From Helochares maculicollis (Eukaryota > Arthropoda > Insecta > Coleoptera > Hydrophilidae): a DNA stretch of 64,000 bases. Shown here piece after piece: positions 50,850 through 61,315 of this stretch. Numbering within the stretch: position 1 is the first letter of the stretch; every line of letters begins with the position of its first letter. The stretch spans positions 45,833-109,832 of the forward strand of contig JAWQRO010000002.1 in assembly GCA_033557835.1 (NCBI GenBank), in the 5' to 3' direction. The notes below the pieces were generated by a model. The model saw only the letters and a list, made by a program, of their open reading frames with translations. It was not told the origin of the DNA and ran no database searches. Both the position numbers and the translations under genes were made by a program.

Positions 50850-51726
50850 GGTGCTGTTGTAAAATTATTGTTACTCAAATTAAGGAGATGATCACAGTTT
50901 ACTATCAATTTAAAGGATTGACTTAGGTTAGGTCATGCTTGATATCACTGACACACAATTTTGGCGAGACATCAAAGTGGAAATAAGAAATTTTAAGCAA
51001 GATGATTTTGATTCTTTCCCTGTTCAGCAACATTTATTGATATAATTTTAAATATTAGTCATCACTGTTTTTGATGGGAGTATCATTTTAACTTATGACA
51101 GCTGACAAATTTTATAGGGATAGATAACTTAGGAATCTGCCACAGGATGAATTGATTGCGTGGCAGTTGCTTAGAATTTATGGCAAAATCAATGCTTTAG
51201 TACATCTTCTCAGCAATCTAATGAAAAAATATCCATTTATATGCATTTCAAAATACATTCTTAATTGGCCTAGTCTGAGTTTTTAATTAAATATGTACTT
51301 GACGCAGTTAATGCAGCATTCTGTAAATGTGGTACAATATGGCGCGCCTTTCAAACCATGTTTTTGTTTTTGCGCTTTACCTTGAAAATTTATGAATAAA
51401 TATTTCTTACTGAATTTCTGTGACATTTTCAAAGAATCAAAATGTAAACAATACAGTCTCTTAAAGAATAATTACGCAATATTTAACCATATGGCAGTCA
51501 TTGGGCCCGAGTGTTGATTGATTTGCATGCTTCGCACAACAAAAATTGGGGAAGGTCAACAACAGTGTTGTTCCTGTTGGCGTGTAAGTTTATAGAGAGC
51601 ATCAGAAACGTGTCTACGTGTTTACAGGCGATTATTATTATTATCTTCGTTGCCTTATCAGCAGATTTCCAGTACTAAAGTAAATTGGAGACATTATTTA
51701 GTCGAAGCAATTGACTTTCACCGAAA
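50850..51726. promoter_or_regulatory. Divergent promoter interval SYS1/DAP1
   Basis: 877 bp between head-to-head start codons. It contains the less AT-rich patch at about 51480-51640 that is probably the DAP1 promoter/5'UTR. No specific element was recognised. Confidence 0.45.
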
Positions 51727-54456
51727 ATGTCTAGTCCTAGCAAAAGTGAAACTTGTGAATTGAAAGCTGGCCATCCTCCCGCAGGTATGTGATTATAAAA
51801 ATAGAAAACGTTGCAAGTTCAAGGTCTGCAAATTCGTTAATGAGAGTGTTAAAATTGTCAATGAACGCCCAACATATGTTATTTATTTGAAGACCATCCA
51901 CGATGGTTAGTTGTTCTAAAACATCTTCTGATCTTAATAGAAATGTACCATGGGTATTTTATAAATAGATATTCCTTTAAAAGCTATCAGGGTATATTGG
52001 AATATATTGTTATAAAAATTTTGTTTGATAAGCTGATATTTACTGTTGCTAGTGCGGTAGAAAATATCATATCAAAGATAATGCTACACTCCTTGGTGTG
52101 GGATTTACACTAAAAAACTTCTACACTCTCTGTGTTTATTGTTTCCATATACATATATGTATAACAAATAAATTAGTAACAGATTGATATAATCATATTT
52201 TAACACTATAAATATATTTCCGTTAGTGTTTATATCATATGCTTACAAAATTAAAATTCACATTCACTATTCAAATGACTAGTTTACTTTATAAGGCTTA
52301 AAAGTGTTAAGGTCCACTCATAATTTAGATAAACTGATTTGTGTAAGTTGATTGAAATCTATAACTTCGTTGCAGTAGTAACATCTAAAATTTCATCACT
52401 ACCATATTTTCAAAGTAAACTTTATCTACAAATAAACAGTGTTATAAAAATATTACCTATTTTAGTTTATTAGTCACCTTGAATCATTTTGCTATTAATT
52501 TTGGATACTAATTTCTTTAAAGCTTGGTTTGATCTGATATTATGGAAATGTTTTTGTACATACATTAAAAAACAGTAGTTTATCTTCTTCCCCTAATGGT
52601 GCGACAATTACTGGATGTTAAATTTTTAACTAATGTCGAAGGTGTTTGGATTTACATTTGTAAACTCGCAATTTACTGAAAAACTACGATGTACCTCGAA
52701 GGTTGTTTGCCTCTTTAGGATGCCAACTACGAGTGATCTTGTAGCTTCTTAACAGATCAATTTTGTATAGCTACAACAAAGGTCATAGAATAATAGTATT
52801 AATATGAATAGTTGGCCTTGAAAATTAAAAAAATCAGGATTGGCTTAAATAAATAGAATATTTATTAAGGCATCAACAAAACATAAAATTATACAAAGTT
52901 TTTAATAATATAAAATGATTAAATTAGCTTCTGGGAGTGGAATTTTTGAAGTGCCATAGCAATCAAATTATATAAATACGATAGTAGATCCATTACAAAA
53001 TAAAATGCATAATTTAATTGTCCCAACATGTTAATCATTTAAAGTGCATAATATTCTAAAGCAGGTTGTATATATTTCCAGGTGATTTAAAAATATGTTA
53101 AACAAATGCTAGTAACCAATTGCAAGCATTTGCTGTGATGGGTATTTATCTTGATTATACAGTTTTTTTATTACAGAATAAATATATAAGTTTAACTACA
53201 TTTTCTTATAAATTTACCTAAAAGGTAATGAGGCAATTTTTCGGTTATAAGAACAAGCATATGAGTGAGTCTTAGTCCTACATCATAATAATACTGCAGC
53301 CTTGTTCCCTGTCACAATGATTTTACCATATTGTCTCTTTTGAAACATTTTCAGCATCTCTTGACAATTTGTATCACGACATGTTACTTGCTTTTCAATT
53401 AGATTGTGATACCCAGAGATAACATAATTTCTTCTCCTATAAATGAACATATGGAATTGAATGAATTGCTGGTGCCATACCAACTCTTTTACTCTTTCGC
53501 CACTAAAGAATATCTTATCCCACTGACTTGGTGCATAGGCTATTAAGTAAGAATGAACACTACGCAACTTCAATACATGATAGTGTCATATTTTAAAACA
53601 TTCCTAGTACCTTTTTTTCTATGTTTTCTAGTTTAAAGTCTTAAAGAATAAAAAGAGGTGCTATTAAATGAGAGTCAAGCTAATTAAGATATTATTAAAA
53701 GAGAAGAATAATAGATAATCGGTAATTTTTTATTATTCAATAAACGATCTTTACTCTGAGTGTGGCTTTGAAAATATCATCAATATTCTACATATCACTG
53801 ACTAACAATTATTGCAGCTTTGCTTGACTGTACAATAGCATTTATATTAATTTTATTTTTCTTGATATTTAAGTTAATGTAATTTAGAAGGTCATCATTT
53901 AGAACAGAGGTTAATTATAAATCAAACTGAAAAAAGTTTATTTCGAAAGGTAAGCGACCTCATCATTAAACAGGCCACAGCTTTTGAGATTGTCAGTACC
54001 AAATTTTATATTATTTATGCATTCTATTCGAGTATAAACATTTCTCTTAAATGCATGCAGTTGTTTGATTTAACGATCTCAAAATTAGTACACCATGTAA
54101 ATTGGAGCATGTACATTTTATATAGCTCTGCCAAATAATCCCTGCTTCAGAATGACATAAACTTTACTATGTGTTTGTACAGTTATAGTAATTGGATAAA
54201 ATTTTATTTTTTAGTCAAAGCAGGAGGAATGAGGATTACCCAGCACAAAACTCACAAAGACCCACCTGGAATATCAGAGGATATTACAGGACTGAGAGTC
54301 TCAGGCAGCCCTCCAAAAGCATTAACAATTTCTGGGGCAGTTCCCAAAGGCAATGCAGATTTCCCTCCAGAAGCAGTGCAGTCATTCCATAAGGAAAAGC
54401 CTCCAGCGCAAGTTCACACCAAGCCACAAATTAACATCCAACAACCTAGGAAGTAG
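51727..54456 (+). CDS. DAP1: Death-associated protein 1 homologue
   Basis: Two exons, 51727-51784 and 54215-54456, joined in phase to 99 residues (human DAP1 102). DAP1 is a small, proline-rich, probably unstructured protein that restrains autophagy and is phosphorylated by mTOR in mammals; vertebrate work also links it to ribosome dormancy in eggs. Hallmarks are the N-terminal LKAGHPPAVKAGGMRI, which spans the splice junction, the central ISGAVPKGNADFPPEAVQSF, and the C-terminal INIQQPRK. There are no membrane segments or catalytic residues. The 2.4-kb intron carries an unexplained antisense frame at 53283-53573. Beclin-1, another autophagy gene, lies 25 kb away; nothing suggests co-regulation. 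Confidence 0.93.
53283..53573 (-). CDS. Unrecognised antisense open frame in DAP1 intron
   Basis: About 97 codons without stop on the minus strand inside the DAP1 intron. The first ATG is only at 53450, so a spliced upstream exon would be needed for the full frame; an AG at 53559-53558 could be an acceptor. The content is plausible for a protein: GERVKELVWHQQFIQF, then RRRNYVISGYHN, a pair of cysteines in CRDTNCQEML, and GKIIVTGNKAAVLL at the end. No family is recognised. It may be a nested gene exon, a retrocopy fragment or chance. Confidence 0.3.
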   Translation of the reverse strand: MKLRSVHSYLIAYAPSQWDKIFFSGERVKELVWHQQFIQFHMFIYRRRNYVISGYHNLIEKQVTCRDTNCQEMLKMFQKRQYGKIIVTGNKAAVLL

Positions 54457-55078
54457 ATTTTAAACATAGTACCTCATAAGGTTTGTTGCCAAGTAAGCCA
54501 CCCTTCTTGGTTGTTGCCTGAAAAATTGAATGCCTACGGTTATGATTTTACTTCATTTTAATTCACAAATTGTGCTTGAAACTTAATGATAGTTTTATAA
54601 AAAAAGATATAATAATAGTTTTAAGAATACTTGATTGTTGATATTGTTTTTCAAATTAATTTGTGTTAAAAGTTTTGTGTACATTATAAAAATGTAGAAA
54701 TATATAATTGTTTGAGTAATTTTCAAATTTTATTCATATTTTGTTTTTATTATTGTTACATGAAATTTAAATTTCAAGATTTTGCTGAAAACTAAGTTGA
54801 GACAATATAATTTTAATGAATAATGAAAATGTATTTTCTTGGTATACCTTTGTTGTTATTTAGAAAGTTACACAATATAAACGATTGTAATTTAGTGATC
54901 CTTAACAATGTGCACACTTTTACATAGATACTGTAAATGTGTTTTACATGGTAAATGGGTGAAATGGGACACAATTTATTTAACCATTATTGTTTATTTT
55001 AATTGTCATAATTAAAATGTAAATACAATTTTGTTATTTTATTTTACACTAGTGATTTATATCACGGAGTACTCCAGT
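54457..55078. other. Convergent 3' ends of DAP1 and CCDC103-like gene
   Basis: 622 bp, very AT-rich. A minus-strand AATAAA at 54980..54975, about 100 nt past the CCDC103-like stop, is a likely poly(A) signal. Nothing else was recognised. Confidence 0.5.
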
Positions 55079-55309
55079 TTATGCACATTTATTCCAGCTG
55101 ACAGTTGCCCTCTTCTTTTTGTCGTCTTTGTTTAGTGAGGATAAATGAGCTGCATCTACAATCTCTCGAAACTCGTCGTAATTCTTGGAGGTATAACAAG
55201 CTTTAATTTTTGCATCATTTCGAATCCAGTACAACCTATCTTTTTCAACTGCTTTGTTCAAGTCATTGTGTAACATTTTCTCATCAAAATTAGACATAAG
55301 GCGTGACAT
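55079..55309 (-). CDS. CCDC103: Short CCDC103-like protein (dynein-arm assembly factor)
   Basis: A single-exon frame of 76 residues starting MSRLMSNFDEK. It resembles the N-terminal third of CCDC103 (human about 242 residues): a short helical segment (DLNKAVEKDRLYWIRNDAKI) and then YDEFREIVDAAHLSSL followed by DKKKRATVSWN. CCDC103/PR46b helps anchor outer dynein arms on ciliary microtubules. The family's C-terminal RPAP3-like domain is absent: the frame ends just after the conserved TVPWN-type motif. No donor site near the stop leads to a recognisable continuation before DAP1. It may be a genuinely short insect form, or a 3' exon was missed. Only 320 bp separate it from RTRAF on the same strand. 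Confidence 0.7.
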   Translation of the reverse strand: MSRLMSNFDEKMLHNDLNKAVEKDRLYWIRNDAKIKACYTSKNYDEFREIVDAAHLSSLNKDDKKKRATVSWNKCA

Positions 55310-55629
55310 TTTTCACAATTTTAGCTACCTGCTATTGACTGATCAGATCTTGTTGTCTGGTAACCATGGTAACTTGTTTAGAAAGAACTATTTATAGGAA
55401 ACAGAGAATTTCTAGAGAGGAAGAAAATTAAAACCAATAAAATTCTGATTTGCATTTACTATAAATTGTACAATATATTTTAAAATTGTAAGATATTCGA
55501 GTTAATCAACTCCCATAATCGAACTTTCAAAATAACTTAAAATACAAGCGTACAAATATTTCGATAAAATTAAACTTCACATAATAAATTTATGCCTAAT
55601 TGAAAAAAAAAACGTTGAACTTGAGGATT
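55310..55629. other. Gap between CCDC103-like start and RTRAF stop
   Basis: 320 bp holding the 3' end of RTRAF and the promoter of the CCDC103-like gene. Nothing recognised. Confidence 0.5.
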
Positions 55630-57427
55630 TTAAAATCCTACTTTGCCAAGCTTTGTGTCCGTTTTTGGATTGGCCGTTACAGATTGAACAGCTACAATTA
55701 CTTCATTAGCTTTGGTTTGTAAGTCTCGCAAGTCTTGTATGTATAATAGTCTTAGCAATTTTGCGGCTTGATTGAGAATGGTTTCATTTAAGTCGAAGCC
55801 TAAATCAGCACTCTGATAAGGAAATGGAGTGCCCTGTAATAAAAAAAAGTTGAATTTGAACCCAATCAGATACTTATATACTTCGCTAAAAATAAAGATT
55901 TGATATACAGTAGGGCTTATACATACCTGCACAATATATTCGTTTGGATTTTCTAATGCATGAGTGTGCAATCTTTTCTGAATGATTTTACTACAAGCTT
56001 CTAAAGTAACTAAAGGATCAGGATGTGGTGTTATCTTTAAAATTCTAGCAACTTCTGTGATGCCTTTTGCAAATTCTTGACTAGTAACTAAAACAAAGTA
56101 GTAGGGATTAAATATTTGATTGTTACTATGTAAATATATTCTTTGTTAAGCCACTTACAATCAATGTTGTCCAAAGGATTGTCGGCTACAACATTTGGAA
56201 CATTGGATGACTTTAGATTTTCTATTGCATGCTTATTGTAAACAGTTTCTGGAAATAAAAAGTTAATATTATGCGTTGTTGATAGGTGTCAAAAGTTACA
56301 TTGCTTTATTGAGAAACTATAAAAATACCATTAAAATGAATTTTGTGCGTAATATAATAGTATTTTCTCTCAATACAAAAATAATATGATTTTCTACAAT
56401 TCTAATTTCTTCCATACAAATTGATAAGAAATTTAATATTTGTGTAATAGAAAAATTATTGGCGTTTTAGGCATATTTTCATTCTTTTATCACAGAATGT
56501 GATACACTAATTAGGTTTTATGTAACAATATCGCATTTTACAAGAAACAATTTTTTACACATTTGTATTGTTGCTGATATTATTAGCATTTACCTCATAT
56601 TAAATATTTCAATAAAACTTACAATTTCAGTGCAGAGAAAAGTCAAGTTTTTTTCTGGAGATTATCTCTTTTTCAGAATCAACATTTCTTTTCATTGCAT
56701 TTTACATTCTCTCTTGATTTTCTAAATAATATTCAACTAATATTTTCACAAATATATAAGTTTAAAGTCTCAAATTGCTTTTAAAGTACATTTGAAATCA
56801 TGTAATATTCCGTCGTTTTTAGTTTCAGTTCACTTAATTACAGAATGCAATAAAAATTGGGATTGAGGAAATAAAGAAGCAATTAATGCAGCTTAAAAAT
56901 TATTTAGATGTGAAACTAACAAAAAACTTTAAATGATCAATTTCAACTAGCCCAATTGTTTTGAGTAGAATGTACACATTTCCCTTGCAATAATTTATAT
57001 TTATATTGTTTGTTGTCAAGTGTTGCGTTTTATCTTTAAATGAGCAGATCAGCTTAGATTTCATTTAATAAGATGTTAAAAAGTTCATTACTTTGATTTC
57101 CATAATTCATTTGAATTACGTAGCCTAGTAGCCAATCAAGTTCTGCTTCTCTTTTCGCAACGTTAGCAGGGCACCCTAATTCTTTTTTGTATATCTCAAA
57201 GGATTTGCTCCAATTATCCGATTTGATGTCTGCTAAGTTCACCTTGCCTAATTTTATTTTCTGACCTTCTATCCATGCAACGGCCTTTCGGAATTCATTT
57301 TCATCTGCAAAAGTAGAGGTTAATTTAACATATCCATGCCTAAATAACACTTAATGCAAATTATACCATGAAAATTAGCATCAGGATTTGGGTATTCAAC
57401 GGCCTGCAATTTCCTTTTATTTACCAT
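55630..57427 (-). CDS. RTRAF: RTRAF / hCLE RNA transcription, translation and transport factor
   Basis: Five exons in phase: 57427-57367, 57304-57092, 56248-56159, 56087-55927, 55833-55630; 242 residues (human 244). RTRAF (C14orf166, CGI-99) is a nuclear-cytoplasmic RNA-binding factor. It is part of the tRNA-splicing ligase complex with RTCB, DDX1 and FAM98, and binds RNA polymerase II. It begins MVNKRKLQAVEYPNPDANFH. It then shows the calponin-homology-like N domain (EFRKAVAWIEGQKIKLGKV, ELDWLLGYVIQMNYGN) and the C-terminal helical region (NQAAKLLRLLYIQDLRDLQ, then NEVIVAVQ). It ends NPKTDTKLGKVGF, close to the family C-terminus. Confidence 0.95.
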
Positions 57428-58738
57428 TTCACAACTATTCTGTTTTTATATTAAATTGGCCGAAATGAAAAATTCAACCGGCTTTAGAAAATGCTATAAA
57501 TATTCTTGTTGACTACGTAAATGACAGCAAAGTGCTCCTATTGGATTAATGTGGTACTATTTATGAATATCTTGCTGAAGTGCTGAATAAATTCTGTGAA
57601 ATTTAATTAGAAATCTGTATTTTTCAAGTGGTTTTGCGGCCACATCGCCAGGTAGCGCCACCTCCACTGCAGTTAAAATTTCATCGGCGCGCTTCTTCGC
57701 ATTTCTTGAGCAATATCACATTGCCAAATAATATTGATTTCGCCCGAAGAATGTCCGGCGCTGAACGCCTCATCAAATTTAAATTTTAAAACCGCGTGTC
57801 CCACTACCTACTCCCAAAAGAGGAAATGCCGGAGGTGGAAAGCGCGAACACAACAATCCAGTAAATGTAACTGTCAATGTTTGACAGATCGGAATCTCAA
57901 TGTATTGAATCCATTACTTTCCAAATTAATCCGCCGTACTGAATTAATGATTGAGTGAAACTGTGCAGCAATTAATTGGACACAATCAAGTCGCCTCTGC
58001 CCACATAAAAATACTTTTGTAACCAGGTAAAATCCTTGCTTTACCACTTAATCAAATTTCGAATTCATAACATGCTTCTCTTATAACGATTTTTGCGGTT
58101 TTCCATAGGGCAATACACATAAAAAAAATTTAAAATGAAAGTTGCACGTCTTTCTTCGCTTATTTACAAAGTTTTTTGACCACAATTATACTAACACCGA
58201 CCCTTTTCAAGTTAGCATTAGCAAATATTTAAAATAACTCCTATATGTAGCTAGAAATGTATAAAAATAACTAGCACGCACGAAAATGTGTGATTTATTT
58301 CCAATCTTGGCACTATCAGACAGGAAAACCGTAATTTAAACAGAAAATTTCCTGATATGCAATTTACTTATGATTACAAATTTAATACACATCAATAAGT
58401 TGGTTCTGCAATCCAAAAACGTAGGATAACAAAAAAAACTATTCCTCTAAAAAAGCTATTTGGAAACTGTTTTCTGGAGCAACTTAAACACAATTTCTAT
58501 TTTGAAAATAGAGTCAAGGTCGCCACCCTTTATCTACCCATATTAAGGGGGGCAAATCATGAATAAATATCCGCATGCTTTTAAATATGTGTCTTTGGTA
58601 TTGGTCCTATCTTTCTACACCTAGAATTTCTTTTGTATGCACAAAAAATATCTTAATATATTTAATGGTAAGACTTAAAATTTAATTTGTTCACCGAAGG
58701 TATTTGGAGTGGCTTGGCCTGTTGCGCTTAATCAGAAA
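57428..58738. other. Intergenic region downstream-left of unrecognised exon
   Basis: 1.3 kb. The first 300 bp (to about 57750) are less AT-rich with CG words and should hold the RTRAF promoter. A 74-codon frame at 57734-57958 starts without ATG and has no family-like content. The rest is AT-rich with nothing recognised. Confidence 0.45.
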
Positions 58739-58957
58739 ATGGCAAGTTTTGCGGCCCAGGCCGCTCTTCGGGCGAAATGGACCAATCTTGTTGAAGAGGG
58801 GCTAGAAGTACCAGCTGAAGTTACTAACAAAGTCACCAGCGTCGTAGGCTGGTTGAAACAGGTCACTAATAACATCAACCACCTCGTATCTATGTATTGC
58901 TATTGCACCAGCTCACTTTTTAATTTTGCATGTAAATATATCTCTATTATCTTATGA
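58739..58957 (+). CDS. Unrecognised GC-rich exon or small gene
   Basis: A distinct island in AT-rich DNA. The frame is open from about 58700, with ATG 58739 in a good start context (AGAAAATGG). It encodes MASFAAQAALRAKWTNLVEE, then EVTNKVTSVVGWLKQ, and runs to TAG/TGA-free sequence until the stop at 58957. The last about 30 codons (CYCTSSLFNF onward) look like translated intron, so a donor near 58890 (CTC|GTATCT) or 58930 (GCAT|GTAAAT) may end the exon. An upstream acceptor at about 58699 (ACCGAAG) would extend it to VFGVAWPVALNQK. The alanine-rich, amphipathic sequence is coding-like. No family was recognised, and neither flanking exon was identified. Confidence 0.4.
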   Translation: MASFAAQAALRAKWTNLVEEGLEVPAEVTNKVTSVVGWLKQVTNNINHLVSMYCYCTSSLFNFACKYISIIL

Positions 58958-59807
58958 TTTTTGTACTCTTAGAATTTAAATAATGTGAATGTGGCTAGGG
59001 AATTGTTGCAAAGTTGTTTTGAAATGTTTACTCACCCTGTTTCATTAAACATTAATTGCAATCTGTATTCTAATATTCCCACTTGTTTTTTAAATATTGT
59101 TGCAAAAACTTATTCTCAGATTATATCATAAACAATGAACAATAGGGATGTTCATATCTTCCCAAATAATTATTTTATCTTCAAGTGGGTCAGTCATATT
59201 GTGTGATATAATTCTAAGCAATATTAAGTGTATCCCATATCCAATAATTACTTTATCTTATTTTTATTTTCTAAAAAGTTGTCATATTTATTTGAGCATG
59301 AAATAAAATATATTAATAGTCAAGTATTCCAAAGAAAGCACAATTAGTTCAGGTTACCAAGGTTCCATGGCATAGTCTACAAAATAAATAATTTTACAAT
59401 TGAATTTAAGCAAGTGGTTTTGCTGGTCACTCTACAAAAAATTGATGTGGCTTGCAAACTATTAAATCAGTAAATAATAGCTTACTTAATTGCTAAAAAA
59501 ATGGTGGCCTTGAATATCAACCATTTAAGTGCTTTTGTAATAAACGTGTCTCAATTAAGATAATAGCTAATTAAACAACAGATAAAACTATATCTAGTTG
59601 AGCTCTAGCAAAATTTTAGTACAAAAAAACTAGTTTTGCTGAAACAACATCTACTATATTTTTTCTGGGTATGCACATTTATTACTGCATATGCTAGTAG
59701 TTAAATTTGTAGACATGATATAACTCTTTTTTAATCGCCTATTTAGCATGAATACTACTGGAAATAATTGGAATAAAATACGAAAATGCATAATTTTATT
59801 CACAAAA
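58958..59807. other. AT-rich stretch without recognised gene
   Basis: About 850 bp, no coding-like frame and no repeat beyond simple AT richness. Confidence 0.5.
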
Positions 59808-60110
59808 TTATGAATTAAATTTGTGATTGTTGGGCAAATGTTGTAAGACTTCTTTGCTAGCACCTGTTTCCTGATGACCTTTAATATGCTCGTCACGCAA
59901 TACAAAAATTCGAGTAATTTCAAGGCTGAGAACCAAACAAGTAAACAAACTGAACACAGCAGAAACACTTGAAATTGGCCTACCTGCAGCTACAATATCA
60001 ACCTGATGCAGAGAAATCAAACAGCAGCAGACAAAAAAGCCAATGGCAAAGGAGATGATCCCTAAGACTGCATTAAATCAAGTTGCAACATCAAGGTCTT
60101 TCACTTATAG
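59808..60110 (-). pseudogene. Decayed copy of a small multipass membrane protein
   Basis: On the minus strand about 90 codons are open down to the stop at 59808, with two hydrophobic segments (VLGIISFAIGFFVCCC; VFSLFTCLVLSLEITRIFVL) and a polar tail containing RDEHIKGHQETG. The same frame continues upstream as KDLDVAT before it but is broken by TGA at 60080-60078 and TAA at 60107-60105. There are no introns, no ATG at the head and in-frame stops, which point to a dead retrocopy of a tetraspan-type protein. The parent family was not recognised. A live gene with small exons split at the stops is less likely but possible (TATAG acceptor near 60129). Confidence 0.45.
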
Positions 60111-60359
60111 CCACAGTAACAATGACCTATATTTCCTATCGTGCATTGGTGTGCTCTACTAAAGTGCAAAGCGCTTTAAAAATAAAACAACATTCCTTAT
60201 GTTATCTCGTCTGCTGTAACACAAAAAAAATCTCATAAACAACTGAACAAAACGTATCAAAATAGTAACAATAGCACAAGGTTTTAAATCAATTGAAGTG
60301 TGCAATTAACTTGTTAAAAAAGATCATGCACTTGAAATAAATTCGGTTACTCAATGAGA

Positions 60360-60560
60360 TACATTATTTTGTTTTGTTTGACCAATTATTCTGTCTTGTT
60401 AGATCTATTATTTTGTTTTGTTATGAATCCTATTGGTTAGCTTACTTCATTTTATTAGTTACTTTATTATGTTTTGTTCGACAGATTATTTTGTGTAGAC
60501 TGTTGTTTCATTTTATGTTTTGTTGGGTATAACTATTGTTTTATTGAGTAGATTATTTGA
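60360..60560 (+). repeat. Degenerate TTATTTTGTTTTGTT-type repeat
   Basis: Five to six imperfect copies of ATTATTTTGTTTTGTT followed by TAGA/CGACAGA-like spacers, spaced about 20-60 bp. Looks like a decayed tandem repeat on a T/G-skewed strand. No open frame. Confidence 0.5.
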
Positions 60561-61315
60561 GTTATTAAGTGCATTATTTTTTTTACAACCTTATGTTTGA
60601 CTTAATCAAATTCCTAATCGTGCTCTTAAATCAGAGTGTTTCGTTCAGTGCCCAGTGATTTTCGAACATTGCAATTAATTAGTTTATGTAAAATGCTTTC
60701 ACATGATGAATTATTAAATTGGTGAAATTCAATACCCACACAAAATAATTATCTTAAACTGTGGTTACATGCTGTTAGTGGCTTTTTTTAGAGTAGTGTT
60801 TTTAATTTACTTCCTGTTCATAGTGTAGCTCTAATTGTCAGTGTTTTAGTACCTCTCGACCTTGTTGGTTCTAGAGAGATGATAGAAGTGTAATAGGCTT
60901 TTTTGGTGAATTTTATCTGAATAGTTTATTGTATTTGCCTTTATTCTTATTTAGTTGTGGTAAGTTGTTGTATTTTAACTCATGACATTAAATTAACTAT
61001 ATTTGAACTATTATCTAAATAATTGTTTATCAATGAGTTTGGATTTAGATAATAAATTTATTGATTACACCTCCTATTATATTAATTAATTTATTTACTA
61101 GAATATGATCAAATTCACCACAGAATACTTGAATCTTCTGCTACTAGTTTCTAGTTTATTTATTTAATTCAGTAATTTTTTAAATTAGTGAATTAAAGAT
61201 GAAAAGTATGATTATTATTAAAAGAACGTTTTGTTTTATGTGTATAAATTTTAAGGCATCATTGGAAGTTCGTGCGGCCGGAAGAAGGGCAGTTAATACT
61301 TTAGCTGGTAGCACT
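60561..61315. other. Upstream region of the 5'-nucleotidase gene
   Basis: AT-rich. The final part may be 5'UTR or an intron ending just before 61258 (TTTTAAG). No other feature recognised. Confidence 0.4.

Noticed and set aside
57734..57958. 74-codon plus-strand frame upstream of the GC-rich exon
   Set aside because: Begins with a non-ATG codon, overlaps the likely RTRAF promoter side and has no recognisable content.
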